A stretch of DNA of 46,232 nucleotides. Source: an uncultured Nitratireductor sp. (lineage in GTDB: Bacteria; Pseudomonadota; Alphaproteobacteria; Rhizobiales; Rhizobiaceae). Both the position numbers and the translations under genes were made by a program. The notes beneath the pieces were generated by a model. The model saw only the letters and a list, made by a program, of their open reading frames with translations, was not told the DNA's origin and did no database searches. The stretch covers positions 1 through 46,232 of the forward strand of contig NZ_CAJXGF010000018.1 in NCBI RefSeq assembly GCF_913053745.1, written 5' to 3'. Below, piece after piece: positions 15,710 to 24,282 of this stretch; positions within the stretch are counted from its first letter, which is position 1; the number at the start of each line of letters is the position of its first letter.

Positions 15710-16564
15710 ATGGCATTGATACCATACGCCAAAGCGCATGCGACCGCGGCACAGCGGGTAGCCCATTTGAGGGCGAGAGGTCTGGTTGTCACCAGGCCAA
15801 ACGTAGCTGCGCGCAAGATCGAAGCGATTGGCTACGAACGTCTCCGCATCTATTTCCTAAGCCGTCGACAGACGAACATTGCCGGCAAGCCGTTTGTGCC
15901 GGGCACTCGATATCACGACATAATCCGGCTCTACGAATGCGACGCACGGCTGCGCGCCGCATGCTTCCAGGCCGTAGGACAGTTCGAACTTTTGCTGCGC
16001 AACAGCATGTCCGAAACACTCAGCGCCGCCCATGGAAGCCATCCCTATTACATTACGGCAGCGTTCAAGGATGCGAGCGCCAATTTAGCGGCGTTACAGA
16101 GCCTCGCTCGGGTGTACGATAATTCCAAGGATCGTCGCGCCAAACATTATCGCGATACCTACGGAACACCCGTCATGCCGCCGATCTGGACGATGAAGGA
16201 ATTTCTGACGTTCGGGGCCACATCGCGGATCTTGCAGTGCCTTGCAGGGCCGCTGAAGACCCAGATCGCCGGTCAGTTCGGTGTAGGCTCTGACCTGGTG
16301 TTCACAAACTGGGTGGAGGCGCTTGTCGATCTGCGTAATATCTGCGCGCACCATGACCGGCTTTTCAATAGAAGCTTCCAGAAGCAACCCAGCCGACTTA
16401 GAAGTGCAGGCGTACCGTCAGCTCAACCGAAGACGCTTAAAGCCATTCTCGAGTGCCTCGACCATCTTCTGACTCAACGCGGATCGCCGTCAGAAATTAC
16501 AGACAGGGTACATCGGGTCATTCTGCGATATCCGGAGATGAACCCCGCCGAAGCCGGATATTAA
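15710..16564 (+). CDS. Abi_2 family (AbiD/AbiF-like) abortive-infection protein
   Basis: A 284-residue protein of the Abi_2 family. The N-terminal block AAQRVAHLRARGLVVTRPNVAARKIEAIGYERLRIYF and the central FELLLRNSMSETLSAAHGSHPYY are typical. The HEPN-like RNase motif R-x4-H is present in DLRNICAHHDRLFNR (near residue 215). The family causes phage-induced growth arrest through RNA cleavage; here the role is inferred. A GTG 18 bp upstream (15692) is an alternative start. It lies 145 bp after the HNH gene and is convergent with the helicase operon. Confidence 0.85.
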   Translation: MALIPYAKAHATAAQRVAHLRARGLVVTRPNVAARKIEAIGYERLRIYFLSRRQTNIAGKPFVPGTRYHDIIRLYECDARLRAACFQAVGQFELLLRNSMSETLSAAHGSHPYYITAAFKDASANLAALQSLARVYDNSKDRRAKHYRDTYGTPVMPPIWTMKEFLTFGATSRILQCLAGPLKTQIAGQFGVGSDLVFTNWVEALVDLRNICAHHDRLFNRSFQKQPSRLRSAGVPSAQPKTLKAILECLDHLLTQRGSPSEITDRVHRVILRYPEMNPAEAGY

Positions 16565-16643
16565 CTCAAAATCGCCAGCAATAATGCGACAAAGCGGCCG
16601 ACCCGGCCGATCAATACTGTGACGAAGTCAAGTTCGTTCGCAA

Positions 16644-17783
16644 TCAATCATAGATCGAGAAACCAGGGATGCTCTGGCCATGAGGGATATCATGGACAAC
16701 AGCAACGACGTGACGAGCGCGCGTCAATGCGACATACAGCTTAGCACGGGTCTCGCCTTCTAGCTTGATTTGCGGGTTCATGAGCCACGACACCATACGT
16801 GCCGTGGGGTAGATCAGGATGCGATCAAACCCGAGTCCTTTGGCGCGTCCAAAATTGAGCGTCGGCAGATCAGCAGACGCGACTTTGACATTGGCACCCC
16901 AGCGAAGCTGTACCGGTCGGCCGGCTTCGATATAGCGAGGTAGGTCCTTGCGACGGACAATATGAAGTCCGGCATCTTCGGGGACCGGCTTCCGGCAATC
17001 TGCACAGTTGCAGGCCGCAGTCGCCGCCATTGCGGGATAGAGTTTCGACGAAAGCGCACATATCGCCGCGCTGTTGCGGTGCGAACTGGCCAGGCTGGTC
17101 ACATCGATTTCACATGCAAGCTTCTTTGGCAGGGTGTCGCGGATGAAATCCGCTATTCCACCGTTCCTGTATTTCTCGTAACGGGCTTCCAGATGGGTGA
17201 GGTAGGTCACCTGCCGCGGGTCACCGACCAGAACGACATCGGAAGGGCTCTTTAATAACGCCATCAGGATATCGAGGTCGTAACCGGCAAGGTCCTGCAC
17301 CTCATCGACAAAAATGTATGGGTAGATGCGGGAAAATCGCTCGAATACCGCGCCGGCGGATTCCTTATTGCAGCGTATGACCAGCTTGGCCAATTTGTCG
17401 GAATAGACACGATTGCGGCGGTCAAAATAGTAACGCTGGAATTCATTTTCACCCCAGTAGACGGGGAAGCCCTTGGCATTTTTATAACGTAGTCCGGATC
17501 GCTTCGCATCAAGCAGCATGCCTGCGACGTCCCAATCGAAGAGTCGGCCCTGGAAAGGTTTGACGCCATGCTCGATCAAAAGGCTGAACCATGTCCGGAT
17601 ATGGACGTTGCCTGGGACCGAACCGTAAATCTCGAAGAATTTGCGGCGGATCTCTTCTTCGTTCGATTCCGTGTAAGTTGTGATAAGCACCCGCCTGTCC
17701 TGAACAGCAAGTGCCCGCCTCACAAGATAGGTTGTTTTTCCCGATCCGGCCGCCGCGATGACTAGCTTGTTCGGCCCCGTCAT
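16644..17783 (-). CDS. Short UvrD/PcrA-like helicase (GajB-like), last gene of the nuclease operon
   Basis: A 379-residue superfamily 1 helicase. Walker A lies almost at the N-terminus (KLVIAAAGSGKTTYLV, residues 6-21), then VLITTYTESNEEEIRRK (motif Ia), YIFVDEVQDLAGYDLDIL (Walker B) and VVLVGDPRQVTYLTH (motif III). A C-terminal YVALTRARHVVAVVHD (motif VI) closes it. A CNCADCRKP cysteine cluster sits near residue 275. It starts with an ATGA overlap on the OLD nuclease gene. The OLD-plus-UvrD pair is the layout of Gabija (GajA-GajB); this helicase is shorter than GajB proteins of about 490 residues, so identity is probable rather than certain. Confidence 0.8.
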   Translation of the reverse strand: MTGPNKLVIAAAGSGKTTYLVRRALAVQDRRVLITTYTESNEEEIRRKFFEIYGSVPGNVHIRTWFSLLIEHGVKPFQGRLFDWDVAGMLLDAKRSGLRYKNAKGFPVYWGENEFQRYYFDRRNRVYSDKLAKLVIRCNKESAGAVFERFSRIYPYIFVDEVQDLAGYDLDILMALLKSPSDVVLVGDPRQVTYLTHLEARYEKYRNGGIADFIRDTLPKKLACEIDVTSLASSHRNSAAICALSSKLYPAMAATAACNCADCRKPVPEDAGLHIVRRKDLPRYIEAGRPVQLRWGANVKVASADLPTLNFGRAKGLGFDRILIYPTARMVSWLMNPQIKLEGETRAKLYVALTRARHVVAVVHDIPHGQSIPGFSIYD

Positions 17784-19411
17784 GGAGCGATCGCGTCGAG
17801 GATATACTGCGGATAGGTGATTTTGGTCGGCGCCGAGAAGATCGCTAGCGCGCAATCGGTCTTTTTCCGCAACATGTATTTATGAAGCTCGTCGACCTTG
17901 TGATCGGTGCCGAAGAGAAGGTTGAAAGCGTCAACGCTGTTCGCCTTAAGGAGCTTTGGCTCAAGCGTATTATAGTTGAAGGGCTTGCCGCCTACGATCA
18001 GGGTGCCTGTATCGATAACAGGGTCATAGCGGATTTTGATGTGGTCGATGCCTTCGTAATCCGCGTATTTCTTTTTCAGCTTATCGACATTGCCATCATT
18101 GTCAGTTGCCACGACGACGGGGATTTTCAGAGCCTTCGCCAATTCAAGGAAGCGTAGGAAAGCGGTGCCCACCGATATGACATCAATTTCGTCATCGATC
18201 GGCAATCTCCCACTATTGGCGTCCATGTAGGCCCGCTGGACGATCAACTCGTCGCAATCTCCTTCTACGAGGATCGATTTCTTCGCCAATACGAGACGCA
18301 AAGTGTTGTACCCGGGAAGCTTATGAAAGAAGTCGCTGGCCTTGAAATCCTTGACGCGCGTCACGCGCGCTTCCCGCAGCAGTATGAGATGGTCCAGACC
18401 CAGCTTGTTCGCGACGAAACTGCTATGCGTAGTAATAATGACCTGCTTCCCGCTGTTGTCGGTGCTGATGTCACTTAGGAGCTGGTTGAGCTTGGAATGC
18501 GAGAGATGATTTTCCGGTTCTTCAATCAGCAAGACGGTCGCCTCTCTGAGTTTCTTGCTGCTAAGCGCGAGCCTCGTCTTGATAATGCATTGCTCTCCCT
18601 TACCGATATGGTGGAATGGGATCCCGTCGATATAGGTCATAAGACTGCTTTCCCACGCATTGTGAGATGACATATCCACGGAGATGCTCACATTTTTTCG
18701 ACTAATCTTGGCCGCTTCCGCCAGCCTTTCGTTTATCGAGCCCACATGGTCATCGTTTTTGAAGGCATCCTTGAGCTTCCGATGCGCCTGGGAGATCGCG
18801 ACACGCTCCTTCTCATCAAGAAATTCCTTGACGATACGCGAGATGTACATATCCGAGCCGCCCTGTACGCGGGTGCTCGTTGAATCGATCAGTGCGGATT
18901 TGATTGGAATGGTTCGCGCTGTCGCGGGCTGGCGGGAAAACTCCCACCACTGGACCTGATAGAATTCGAGAGGAATCGAGTTGATCTCCTTGGTCTTCAG
19001 GAGCTCGGTATAGGGGCCGTCATACTTTTTATCGAACTCAATCGAGAAGAGGAGTCCAGAACGGTTGTCGTTCTTCTCGGAATTTTTATTTCCGCGCAAT
19101 TCTTCCATCACTTCCTTATCACCGGAGAGGAACAACTCGATTTGGATATCCGGCGGGGGTAGTGGATGGGGCGTTCCGATACTATTCAGGTATTCACGCT
19201 CAACGTTTCGGTTAAATAAGTAGGGTGAAAGTTCGTTGCGCAGGTACCTTCCGTTCAGAATGCCGGTAAGGCAGAGATGGATGGCTTCGAGAAGCGTAGA
19301 TTTACCAGCCTCGTTGTTGCCGACAATTATATTAACGCCTTGGTTAAGATCAACCTCGAACCAGCCTTCAAAGCACTTAAAGTTCTTGATCTTGAGTTTC
19401 TCAATATACAT
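17780..19411 (-). CDS. OLD-family ATPase with TOPRIM nuclease domain (GajA-like)
   Basis: A 543-residue overcoming-lysogenization-defect nuclease. The N-terminal ABC-type ATPase has Walker A (VGNNEAGKSTLLEAIHL, residues 32-48) and Walker B (VLLIEEPENHLSHSK, about 295), then a D-loop/switch region (VIITTHSSFVANKLG). The C-terminal TOPRIM domain has the catalytic Glu (ILVEGDCDELIVQRA, about 383) and the acidic ATDNDGN motif (about 436). The protein probably cuts DNA when nucleotide pools fall, as GajA does. It starts 11 bp after the YhaN-like gene and overlaps the helicase gene. Its visibly lower GC than the upstream pair suggests separate origin. Confidence 0.85.
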   Translation of the reverse strand: MYIEKLKIKNFKCFEGWFEVDLNQGVNIIVGNNEAGKSTLLEAIHLCLTGILNGRYLRNELSPYLFNRNVEREYLNSIGTPHPLPPPDIQIELFLSGDKEVMEELRGNKNSEKNDNRSGLLFSIEFDKKYDGPYTELLKTKEINSIPLEFYQVQWWEFSRQPATARTIPIKSALIDSTSTRVQGGSDMYISRIVKEFLDEKERVAISQAHRKLKDAFKNDDHVGSINERLAEAAKISRKNVSISVDMSSHNAWESSLMTYIDGIPFHHIGKGEQCIIKTRLALSSKKLREATVLLIEEPENHLSHSKLNQLLSDISTDNSGKQVIITTHSSFVANKLGLDHLILLREARVTRVKDFKASDFFHKLPGYNTLRLVLAKKSILVEGDCDELIVQRAYMDANSGRLPIDDEIDVISVGTAFLRFLELAKALKIPVVVATDNDGNVDKLKKKYADYEGIDHIKIRYDPVIDTGTLIVGGKPFNYNTLEPKLLKANSVDAFNLLFGTDHKVDELHKYMLRKKTDCALAIFSAPTKITYPQYILDAIAP

Positions 19412-19422
19412 CAGAGATCGCC

Positions 19423-22400
19423 CTACATTATCTCGTGAATTTTCACCGTCGGCACAACCTGTGCGGCAATCTCGCACAGGTGCCGATGGTGCGTTAGGTA
19501 TGCGACCTGCCCGACCTGAGCCATTTGCCCAAACAACCGGAACACCTCCTCGGAGCGTGGCTCGTCGAAGGTCTCCATGATGTCGTCGGCGATGAAGGGC
19601 ACCGACGGACGCGCCGTTGCGAACTCCTCGTACCCGGCCAGGCGCAGCGCCAGGTACAGCTGGAACTGCGTGCCCTTGGACATCTGCACCGCAAGCTTGG
19701 AGCCGCCATGCCGCGATAGGCCGATGAGCGCCTCACGATCCTTATCGGGCCGCGTCGCAAGGCCGGTATACTCGTCGCGTGTGATCAGCCGGAACGCCTC
19801 GGATGCCCGGTTCATCATCGCGCTGCGGTGCTTGTCGCGGTAGGCGCGAATGCCGTGCTCGGCGATCAAGCTCCCGCTCCTGAGACGAAGATAGCGCAGC
19901 GCCAGATCCTCGATTTCCAGAAGCGATGTGCGCCGGTTCGCCTCGAGGCGGGCAGCGGCATCATCGCCGCCGATGGCGGTCAGACGATCGGTGGCCCGCG
20001 CCTTATCGGCGAACAGGTTCTTTGATCGGCCGTCAAGATCTTCAAGTCGCGTGATGAGCTCGGCCTGCTCGCGCTGCAGTTCGGCCAGGTCGGTATTGGC
20101 AAGACTGGCCATTGCAGCCTCCAGCGATTGCAGCTGTGTGTCACCGACGATCTGTCGTTCCAGCCTGCTCTGCTGCTCGACCAACTCATTTCTTTTGCGG
20201 CAGCGTTCGAGAGCTTGCCGAACATCCGCAAGCCCATCGACCTGGAAGAAGTCGGTCAGTTCCGTCTTGCGCGCGGCATGGACCGCGATCTCACTGTCCA
20301 GCCGCTCGAGTTCGGTCGCGAGATCGACAAGGGATTGGCCCCGTTCCTGCCGCTTCGCTTCGGCCTGGCTGGCTTCCTCGCGCCGCCGGAGCAGGGCCTT
20401 CGCGGCGTCAAGGGGAGCACTGCCGTCGAATGTTTCGCCGAGAGCCTCATGCAGGCGAGCAACCGCCTCGACAAAAGACTTTCGATCTGCCTCCATGGAG
20501 TCAATGCGATGCAGCAGATCATCCTTCTCGCGCAAGGCTTCGGGGAGGCCGGTGAGCGCGTCGAGAAGCTCACGGACGGCGCCGACTTTTCCATCCTCGT
20601 TGAACCAGGTGCTTTCGAGGGCGTTCGACCAATCTGTCTGCCACGCATCGGATGCCGAGATGGCGTCGTCGAGCCCCGCTTTTCGTCGAACCGCGGCCGA
20701 TTCCAATTCACCGACGCGCTTCAGCGCGTCCTGCCGTTTGGTCTGCATGGCAGCATGGTCCGCCAGGATGGTGTCGGCTGCCTGTATCAAGTCCGCGATA
20801 TCCAGACCATCGACATCAATCCCGACGCCGATCAGGATCGTTGCGAGCGTATCCTGCTCCTTTGCGAGCGCAGCATTGGCGTCTTCGGCGTCCCTCAAGG
20901 CAAGGCGCAGATCATCCCACGCAGCTAGCACCGAGGTGCGGGTTTCAGCCCATCGGGCGACCCTTGTCAGCCATGACGCGACGGACGCATCGTCATCCAG
21001 ATCGATTTCCGCTGGCGTTTCCGTCCTGATCTCGCGTCGCAATATCTGCAGTCCGTCATCGGTCTTCCGCAGCAGCTGGCGTTGCCGGTCAATGCTTGCC
21101 CTGTCTACCGCCATCCCGGCGGTCATGGAGCGCAGCTCCTCGAGTTGCCTGGCGCTGTTCAGACGTGCGGTCGCGGCTGCATCGGTCGCTCGCATGCGGG
21201 TTTCGAAGCGATCGGCCGTTTCCCGGTCGAGGACCGACAGATGCTGCGCCCAGGCGTCGTCCCGTTCCAGAAGGGCCGCCTTTGCCTCCTCATCATCCAT
21301 GATGTCGATCGAGCCGCGGAGTGCAGCCAGACGTGCCGCATCTTCCTCCTGCTTCGTCGAGAGCTCTCGTTCGCGCTCGACGATCTGCGAGCGACGTTTC
21401 TCCAATTCGCTGTGAGTCGACTTCCAGGAATCGACGCGATCGGCCGCGGGCGGTGAGATGCGCCGGAGAGCGTCGCCGTCACCGGCCCATGGGTGGAGTT
21501 CGATTGCGGCATCGTCGAAGACTTGGCGCTTGGCGGGGACAGCTCGCTCGGCTAGTCTGAGTTCGGCGACAAGATTGCCGTCGCGTAGGCGACGCAGCAC
21601 CGACTGAAGCTGTGCGACCTTGCCAGCATCGAGGGCGGCATCCTGGCCATCGAGCGCTTGGCGCTCGCGCTGCTCTTTCTCGACAGCTTGCCGGGCCGCC
21701 TCATGCTCCTTTTCAGCAGATTGCCGTGCGACGTCGACGCCGGACTTCGCGCTGATCAGATCTCGCAGCGCCCCGATCGTCGCCGCCGGTATCAGCAGTG
21801 ATTTAGGATCCCCTACATCTGTCTGTCCGAGTGTTGCCAGAATGAGATCGATCTTGCGCTTCGATTCCGACAGCGCCTCTTTTCGTTTGGGCAGATCCTC
21901 TTGCGCGGTCGCGTAGCGTGCGGTTGCATCCGACAGCTGATCGAGCTGATCCGCCATCTCAAGCAGAGGGTTCTCGACCACGAGCCCTTCGAGTTCCTCC
22001 CGGACCTTCTGCTCGCGCTGCTTGAGGCCGGTCAGCTCGGTTTGAAGCCGAGTCTCTTCGACAATCAGGTCTGGAAGTGCGGACGCCCACTCGGCGGGGG
22101 GACTGGGCAGGTCCGCATAGTCGGAAAGTTGCTCGGCACCCTGGCGATATTCGGCCGCCAAGGGGTGAGCCCGCAGGACGCGTACGATCTCGTCGTGGCG
22201 GGCCTTTGCCGTCCCGATCTCCTTCATGACGGCGTCATAGGCGGATTCAGCCTGCTCGAGTGCTGTCGTCAGCGTTCTGTAGGCCGAGGCCTGGACGTCG
22301 ATATCATCGCGCTGCGATTTGAGTTCGGCGATCTGGCGCTTCACGACGGCGATCTTTGTCGAGCTGGCACGCTTGCGGAAAATGCCGTCGGCTTCGGCGG

Positions 22401-22902
22401 TTGCGGCTTCGAGAATGGAACTGATGCCGGCAAGGCCGGCGCTTGCCGAGAACAGCAACTGCCCAAGGTCGCCCTTGCTTTCCAGAATGGCGTTGCCGCC
22501 ATCTTCCAGCGTCTGATCGTCGAGCGAGAACATCATACTATAGGCGTCGCGCGTCAGTCCGGCGAGCGGAACGCTCAGCAAGGCCTCGTTCACCGGCTGT
22601 CCATACGCGTCAAGCAGCGAGTTGCTGCGCTGCTTGACGCGCTTGAATTCATGCACCTGCCCGTCAAATTCGAGGCAGGCGCCGATTTCCATCGCCTTGC
22701 CCTGGTGCAAAAAGCTGTACTTCGTGCGCTCTTCGATCCCGAACAGCAGGTCCAGATAGGCCGACAGCGATGTGGATTTGCCTGCCTCATTCAGGCCGTA
22801 GACAATGTGCAGGTCAGGGGTGCCGGCGACATGATCCCCGAAATCGATCGAATAGTCGGTGAACTTGCCGTAGCGGGTGAGATCGAGCCGGCGCAGCCGC
22901 AT
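19423..22902 (-). CDS. YhaN/SbcC-like SMC-family ATPase
   Basis: A 1159-residue Rad50/SbcC-type protein. Walker A is in VYGLNEAGKSTSLSAYLDLL (about residue 34-53). Very long Glu/Arg/Ala-rich coiled-coil arms follow for roughly 850 residues. The C-terminal half of the ATPase holds SKGTQFQLYLALRLAGYEEF (signature-like) and PSVPFIADDIMETFDEPRS (Walker B), then YLTHHRHLCEIA. Family members pair with an SbcD-like nuclease to process DNA ends. It begins with an ATGA overlap on the nuclease gene. It is much longer than Bacillus YhaN-type proteins need for ATPase heads alone, consistent with a long zinc-free coiled coil. Confidence 0.88.
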   Translation of the reverse strand: MRLRRLDLTRYGKFTDYSIDFGDHVAGTPDLHIVYGLNEAGKSTSLSAYLDLLFGIEERTKYSFLHQGKAMEIGACLEFDGQVHEFKRVKQRSNSLLDAYGQPVNEALLSVPLAGLTRDAYSMMFSLDDQTLEDGGNAILESKGDLGQLLFSASAGLAGISSILEAATAEADGIFRKRASSTKIAVVKRQIAELKSQRDDIDVQASAYRTLTTALEQAESAYDAVMKEIGTAKARHDEIVRVLRAHPLAAEYRQGAEQLSDYADLPSPPAEWASALPDLIVEETRLQTELTGLKQREQKVREELEGLVVENPLLEMADQLDQLSDATARYATAQEDLPKRKEALSESKRKIDLILATLGQTDVGDPKSLLIPAATIGALRDLISAKSGVDVARQSAEKEHEAARQAVEKEQRERQALDGQDAALDAGKVAQLQSVLRRLRDGNLVAELRLAERAVPAKRQVFDDAAIELHPWAGDGDALRRISPPAADRVDSWKSTHSELEKRRSQIVERERELSTKQEEDAARLAALRGSIDIMDDEEAKAALLERDDAWAQHLSVLDRETADRFETRMRATDAAATARLNSARQLEELRSMTAGMAVDRASIDRQRQLLRKTDDGLQILRREIRTETPAEIDLDDDASVASWLTRVARWAETRTSVLAAWDDLRLALRDAEDANAALAKEQDTLATILIGVGIDVDGLDIADLIQAADTILADHAAMQTKRQDALKRVGELESAAVRRKAGLDDAISASDAWQTDWSNALESTWFNEDGKVGAVRELLDALTGLPEALREKDDLLHRIDSMEADRKSFVEAVARLHEALGETFDGSAPLDAAKALLRRREEASQAEAKRQERGQSLVDLATELERLDSEIAVHAARKTELTDFFQVDGLADVRQALERCRKRNELVEQQSRLERQIVGDTQLQSLEAAMASLANTDLAELQREQAELITRLEDLDGRSKNLFADKARATDRLTAIGGDDAAARLEANRRTSLLEIEDLALRYLRLRSGSLIAEHGIRAYRDKHRSAMMNRASEAFRLITRDEYTGLATRPDKDREALIGLSRHGGSKLAVQMSKGTQFQLYLALRLAGYEEFATARPSVPFIADDIMETFDEPRSEEVFRLFGQMAQVGQVAYLTHHRHLCEIAAQVVPTVKIHEIM

Positions 22903-24173
22903 CAGCTGATCTCCGACACGTCTGGTTTGAGCCGGGCCAGCATGTCCTCGCTCACCTCCGTCAGCAACTGGTCGATCAGGGCTTCGAAAGCGGTTTCGTT
23001 ATCGCCGCTGAAACCGCGTGCTTCCGGTGGCAGATCGTCGCGCAGTTCCTTCACCAGATCACGGACGGCCTCGCGAACACCATGCTGAGTGAAGATGTCG
23101 CTGCGCATCAACTCGCCGAGTTCCAGGACCGGGTCGGCAGTCGTACCTCCAACGGGAGCGGTGACCGGTGCCGTGGTCGCAATCTCGATCTTTTCGATCC
23201 AGGTCTTCCCTAAACCCTCGGCCCGCTGTTCGGTCTCCGCCAGCAGCAGATCGCGATCGCGGCGCAGCTGCCAGGACAGAGGCGTCGCTCCCGTTACCCG
23301 AAGGCGGCCGACAAGATGTGGCGAGCATGTACGGTCGCGGGCCAGCCCAATGCCTTGCTCGATGAGTTCGGCCGCCTCTTGCCAGGTCGTGGCAGATGTA
23401 AGGTCGACCGGGATTCGCTCGAACTGGGCAACGCTCGTCGCGCGTTCTTCGGCGGTGAGGCTACGATCGTCATTGACCGTTACGAGGGTGACTGTCTTCT
23501 CGCCGGCCTCGTTGATGTCGCGGCCTTGGGGCATGCCGGGCATGATCACCATGCGGTCGCCGGCATGTTGGGCCCGGACGTGGACATGCCCCAGTGCCCA
23601 GTAATCAAAGCCCCAGCCATGCAGGTCGGAAGCCCTGCACGGCGCATAGAGATCATGGCCGGGCGCGCCGGCAAGGCTCGTATGCATAATGCCGATATTG
23701 ACTGTGTCGGGGGCAGGGCGGCGATATTTTTCCAGCAGGCTCTCTGGCGCATGGGGCTTGGCGAAGCTCAGGCCGTGAATGACAAGAGCGAGATCGCCAT
23801 GTGCGAGGTCGACGGCGTGTGGACGGCCGCCGAACACGGTCACCGTCGGCGGCAGGATCAGTTCCTGGGTGATTCGCGAAAGAGCATCGTGATTGCCGCG
23901 AATAATGAAGGTCCTGATACTCGCCTCCTGAAGCCGCCGCATCTGACCTGCCAAGAACCGTGCGGTCTTCATCGATGTCTGGTCGCCGTCGTAGAGATCG
24001 CCCGCGATGATCAGCGCGTCGACTTGTTCGTCAATGCAGAGATCGACAATGGCGGTGAGGGCCTGACGCGTGGCGTCGCCAACTAGCTCGGCGAGGTCAC
24101 TGTTGCGCAGCGCCAGCGAGCGCAGTGGGGAATCAAGGTGAAGATCGGCCGTGTGTACAAATCGAAATGACAT
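22902..24173 (-). CDS. YhaO/SbcD-like metallophosphoesterase DNA nuclease
   Basis: A 423-residue Mre11/SbcD-family exonuclease. The metallophosphoesterase motifs are present in order: HTADLHLDSPLRSL (I), DALIIAGDLYDGDQ (II), FIIRGNHDALSR (III), NIGIMHTSLAGAPG (IV) and YWALGHVHVRAQHAG (V). A C-terminal capping region of about 200 residues follows. It is the first gene of a four-gene operon (nuclease, SMC ATPase, OLD nuclease, helicase) and is divergent from brxR across 109 bp. The ATG at 24173 has only a weak ribosome site. Likely cleaves or resects DNA together with the downstream ATPase. Confidence 0.88.
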   Translation of the reverse strand: MSFRFVHTADLHLDSPLRSLALRNSDLAELVGDATRQALTAIVDLCIDEQVDALIIAGDLYDGDQTSMKTARFLAGQMRRLQEASIRTFIIRGNHDALSRITQELILPPTVTVFGGRPHAVDLAHGDLALVIHGLSFAKPHAPESLLEKYRRPAPDTVNIGIMHTSLAGAPGHDLYAPCRASDLHGWGFDYWALGHVHVRAQHAGDRMVIMPGMPQGRDINEAGEKTVTLVTVNDDRSLTAEERATSVAQFERIPVDLTSATTWQEAAELIEQGIGLARDRTCSPHLVGRLRVTGATPLSWQLRRDRDLLLAETEQRAEGLGKTWIEKIEIATTAPVTAPVGGTTADPVLELGELMRSDIFTQHGVREAVRDLVKELRDDLPPEARGFSGDNETAFEALIDQLLTEVSEDMLARLKPDVSEIS

Positions 24174-24192
24174 ACCGTGCCTGCTGGGTGGA

Positions 24193-24228
24193 TTGACAAG
24201 AGGTGTCTCGCTAGTATAGAAACTATAC
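24193..24228 (+). promoter_or_regulatory. brxR promoter with perfect inverted-repeat operator, shared spacer with the nuclease operon
   Basis: TTGACA (24193-24198) and TATAGA (24215-24220, 16-bp spacing) form a promoter reading towards brxR. The -10 box lies within a perfect inverted repeat GTATAG-AAA-CTATAC (24214-24228). WYL-type BrxR regulators are known to bind inverted repeats upstream of BREX genes, so this is a good candidate operator. The spacer is only 109 bp long and also holds the start of the divergent four-gene operon. Confidence 0.65.
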
Positions 24229-24282
24229 GGGAATCAAAAGAATGTCCATATTAATTATAAGCCCATAGATTTGAGGCGAGAA

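Noticed and set aside
19928-21415. 495-codon plus-strand frame opposite the YhaN-like gene
   Set aside because: Product is almost entirely Ser/Arg/Ala, a typical shadow of coiled-coil coding sequence.
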